64,000 nucleotides of DNA from Caulobacter henricii (lineage in GTDB: Bacteria; Pseudomonadota; Alphaproteobacteria; Caulobacterales; Caulobacteraceae): positions 3,286,001 through 3,350,000 of the forward strand of contig NZ_CP013002.1 in assembly GCF_001414055.1 (NCBI RefSeq), given 5' to 3'. Below, piece after piece: positions 63,026 through 64,000 of this stretch. How positions within the stretch are numbered: position 1 is the first letter of the stretch; every line of letters begins with the position of its first letter. The notes beneath the pieces are model-generated. The model saw only the letters and a list, made by a program, of their open reading frames with translations, ran no database searches and had not been told where the DNA came from. The position numbers were made by a program, and so were the translations under genes.

Positions 63026-63655
63026 TCAGGTCTTGAGAAAGGCGACGGCCAGACCGACCAGGATCAGGGCTACGCCGAGGATGGTTTGCTCATAGCGCTC
63101 GACCCATCCCAGGCCCAGCCGCTGGAAGCCGGCCAGGCTAAGGCTGGTGAAGATCAGCATGCCGGCGGCGGTCGCCGCCATCAGCACACCGCTGAGCAGC
63201 AGGAAGGCCTGCCAGCCATGCTCCATCCCCGCCAGGTAATAGGGCAGGAAGGCCTCGCAGGGTGACAGGGTCAGAAGGGTGACGAGGGCTGCCACGGCCG
63301 CCCTGTCCGAGGCATAGGTCCGACGGCTGGCCTCCGGCAGGGCGTGGCTATGGCGGCTCCGAAAGACATAGAAGAGACCGACCGCCACCATCAGCCCGCC
63401 CACGATCCAGTGGAAGATGCCGCCCAGGCTGGGCTGCAGGGCCAGTCCGGCCATCACGAGCGCGAGGCCCAGCACGATCGTCAGGCCCACATGACCCAGG
63501 CCGGCCAGCAGGGTCACGCCGAGGGTTCGGCCCGTTGACCACTTCTGCGCGCGACCGACCAGCACGAACGGCAGCCAGTGGGTTGGCAGGGCCGCATGCA
63601 GGAAGGCCACGGCGAAACCGGTGGCGGCGATCGAGGCGAAGAAGGTCGAATTCAC
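63026..63655 (-). CDS. polytopic membrane protein, probable metal-related (UreH/HupE-like)
   Basis: 209 residues from a GTG start at 63655. Six helices; FLHAALPTHWLPFVLVGRAQ with two histidines in the first, LAGLGHVGLTIVLGLALVMA, and TLLTLSPCEAFLPYYLAGME with Cys-Glu in the fourth resemble UreH/NicO/DsbD-like small transporters, where such residues bind metal or shuttle electrons. A cation role is inferred from those residues and from the CobW gene on the same transcript. The start codon lies only 18 bases from the palindrome at 63673-63685 and the leader is very short. Confidence 0.78.
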   Translation of the reverse strand: MNSTFFASIAATGFAVAFLHAALPTHWLPFVLVGRAQKWSTGRTLGVTLLAGLGHVGLTIVLGLALVMAGLALQPSLGGIFHWIVGGLMVAVGLFYVFRSRHSHALPEASRRTYASDRAAVAALVTLLTLSPCEAFLPYYLAGMEHGWQAFLLLSGVLMAATAAGMLIFTSLSLAGFQRLGLGWVERYEQTILGVALILVGLAVAFLKT

Positions 63656-63672
63656 CCCCGAGGCTATATACT

Positions 63673-63685
63673 GTTACATTGTAAC
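63673..63685 (-). promoter_or_regulatory. Zur-like operator palindrome
   Basis: GTTACA-T-TGTAAC is a perfect 6+1+6 inverted repeat, similar in size and AT content to Zur operators of alphaproteobacteria. It is 18-30 bases upstream of the membrane protein's start, with TATATAG (possible -10) between, so bound repressor would block transcription of that gene and cobW. Confidence 0.6.
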
Positions 63686-63749
63686 GTTCCAGCCTGAATC
63701 CTTCCTGGGGATCTTCACCGTTTCATGGCCAGGAATCTGTCACAGCCCG

Positions 63750-63777
63750 TTGACTCAGGAACGGCCGACTGTATAAG
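63750..63777 (+). promoter_or_regulatory. sigma-70-type promoter of rplU
   Basis: TTGACT (63750-63755), 16 bases, then TATAAG (63772-63777): a strong housekeeping promoter. The transcript would start about 70 bases before the rplU ATG. Confidence 0.7.
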
Positions 63778-63787
63778 TCCGCCCCCT

Positions 63788-63812
63788 CGCCCGCCGGGTT
63801 TCCTTGCGGGCG
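63788..63812 (+). promoter_or_regulatory. leader hairpin before rplU
   Basis: CGCCCGC (63788-63794) and GCGGGCG (63806-63812) form a 7-bp stem with an 11-base loop in the predicted mRNA leader, followed by TTCCCTATTTT. Ribosomal-protein leaders often carry autoregulatory structures; this could be one, or an attenuator. Confidence 0.4.
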
Positions 63813-63853
63813 TTCCCTATTTTGCGAACGCACGTTTCTTAAGGCGCTAACCT

Positions 63854-64000
63854 ATGTACGCGGTGATCAAAACCGGCGGCAAGCAGTACCGGGTCCAAGC
63901 CGGCGATCTGCTGGTTGTCGAAAAGCTCGACGGTGAACCGGGCTCGGAAGTCGCTTTCGGCGAAGTCCTGATGCTTGGCGAAGGCGAGGCCGTGACGGTC
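63854..64000 (+). CDS. rplU: 50S ribosomal protein L21, N-terminal part (runs off the window)
   Basis: The first 49 codons read [20 protein letters not shown] and continue [19 protein letters not shown], an unmistakable L21 N-terminus. L21 binds 23S rRNA near L20. rpmA (L27) would be expected next, beyond the window edge. The promoter and leader hairpin are described separately. Confidence 0.97.
   Translation, partial: MYAVIKTGGKQYRVQAGDLLVVEKLDGEPGSEVAFGEVLMLGEGEAVTV

Overview
The window is a 64 kb chromosomal segment from a high-GC alphaproteobacterium, almost certainly a member of the Caulobacteraceae (Caulobacter or a close relative). The evidence is strong GC bias at third codon positions, a sucCD-sucAB-lpd block with an mcp gene and xerC-DUF484-priA beside it, a TonB-receptor/MFS/TetR set of the Caulobacter type, and several families of intergenic palindromes. 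There are no rRNA or tRNA genes, CRISPR arrays, phage or IS transposase genes. Housekeeping and nutrient-scavenging genes dominate, with two short lower-GC accessory patches at about 18.1-19.4 kb and 38.7-39.7 kb.

Layout. 1-7.3 kb: alpha/beta-hydrolase (partial), PaaI-type thioesterase, ECF sigma factor with a four-helix membrane partner, ABC1/UbiB-like kinase, oligoendopeptidase F, membrane protein, CNNM/TlyC-type CBS protein. 7.4-16.5 kb: a phosphorus-scavenging region (PstS-like binding protein, OprP-like porin, phnC-phnD-phnE, class A acid phosphatase) with Pho-box-like 11-bp repeats before the porin and before phnC. A polyamine set (fold III decarboxylase, cupin, deoxyhypusine-synthase-like enzyme) lies inside it. 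16.5-27.5 kb: Zur, acyl-CoA-type enzymes, two alpha/beta-hydrolases, an SH3/glycine-zipper protein, pentapeptide-repeat protein, CorA, CHAP protein, acyltransferase and TerC protein. 27.6-33.6 kb: priA, DUF484, xerC, mcp. 33.8-35.8 kb: BlaI-type repressor and M56 membrane metallopeptidase behind a perfect 26-bp palindrome.

36-46.3 kb carries the 2-oxoglutarate dehydrogenase / succinyl-CoA synthetase genes. An accessory patch with small ORFs, an orphan AbrB-type antitoxin and regularly built 24-bp repeats separates sucB from lpd. 46.5-51.8 kb: secreted protein of unknown function, MFS transporter, TonB-dependent receptor, TetR regulator. 51.8-52.5 kb: a 740-bp gene-free, hairpin-rich stretch. 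52.5-58.3 kb: DUF2306 membrane protein divergent from a LytTR membrane regulator, GNAT, MtgA, nitroreductase, GIY-YIG protein, WD40 protein, ExbD. 58.5-61.6 kb: WecG/TagA glycosyltransferase translationally coupled to a Tat-lipoprotein GH10 glycanase, then an acyltransferase (probable polysaccharide module). 61.6-63.7 kb: small membrane protein, CobW GTPase with a His-rich loop and a polytopic membrane protein behind a Zur-like palindrome. The window ends inside rplU (L21).

The genes suggest a free-living oligotroph that scavenges phosphate and metals, imports large substrates through TonB receptors, and decorates its envelope polysaccharides. The most unusual points are the repeat/small-gene array between sucB and lpd, a PriA that lacks three of the eight zinc-ligand cysteines, the M56 sensor with a proline-rich and coiled-coil extension, and the unassigned structured stretch at 52.1-52.5 kb.
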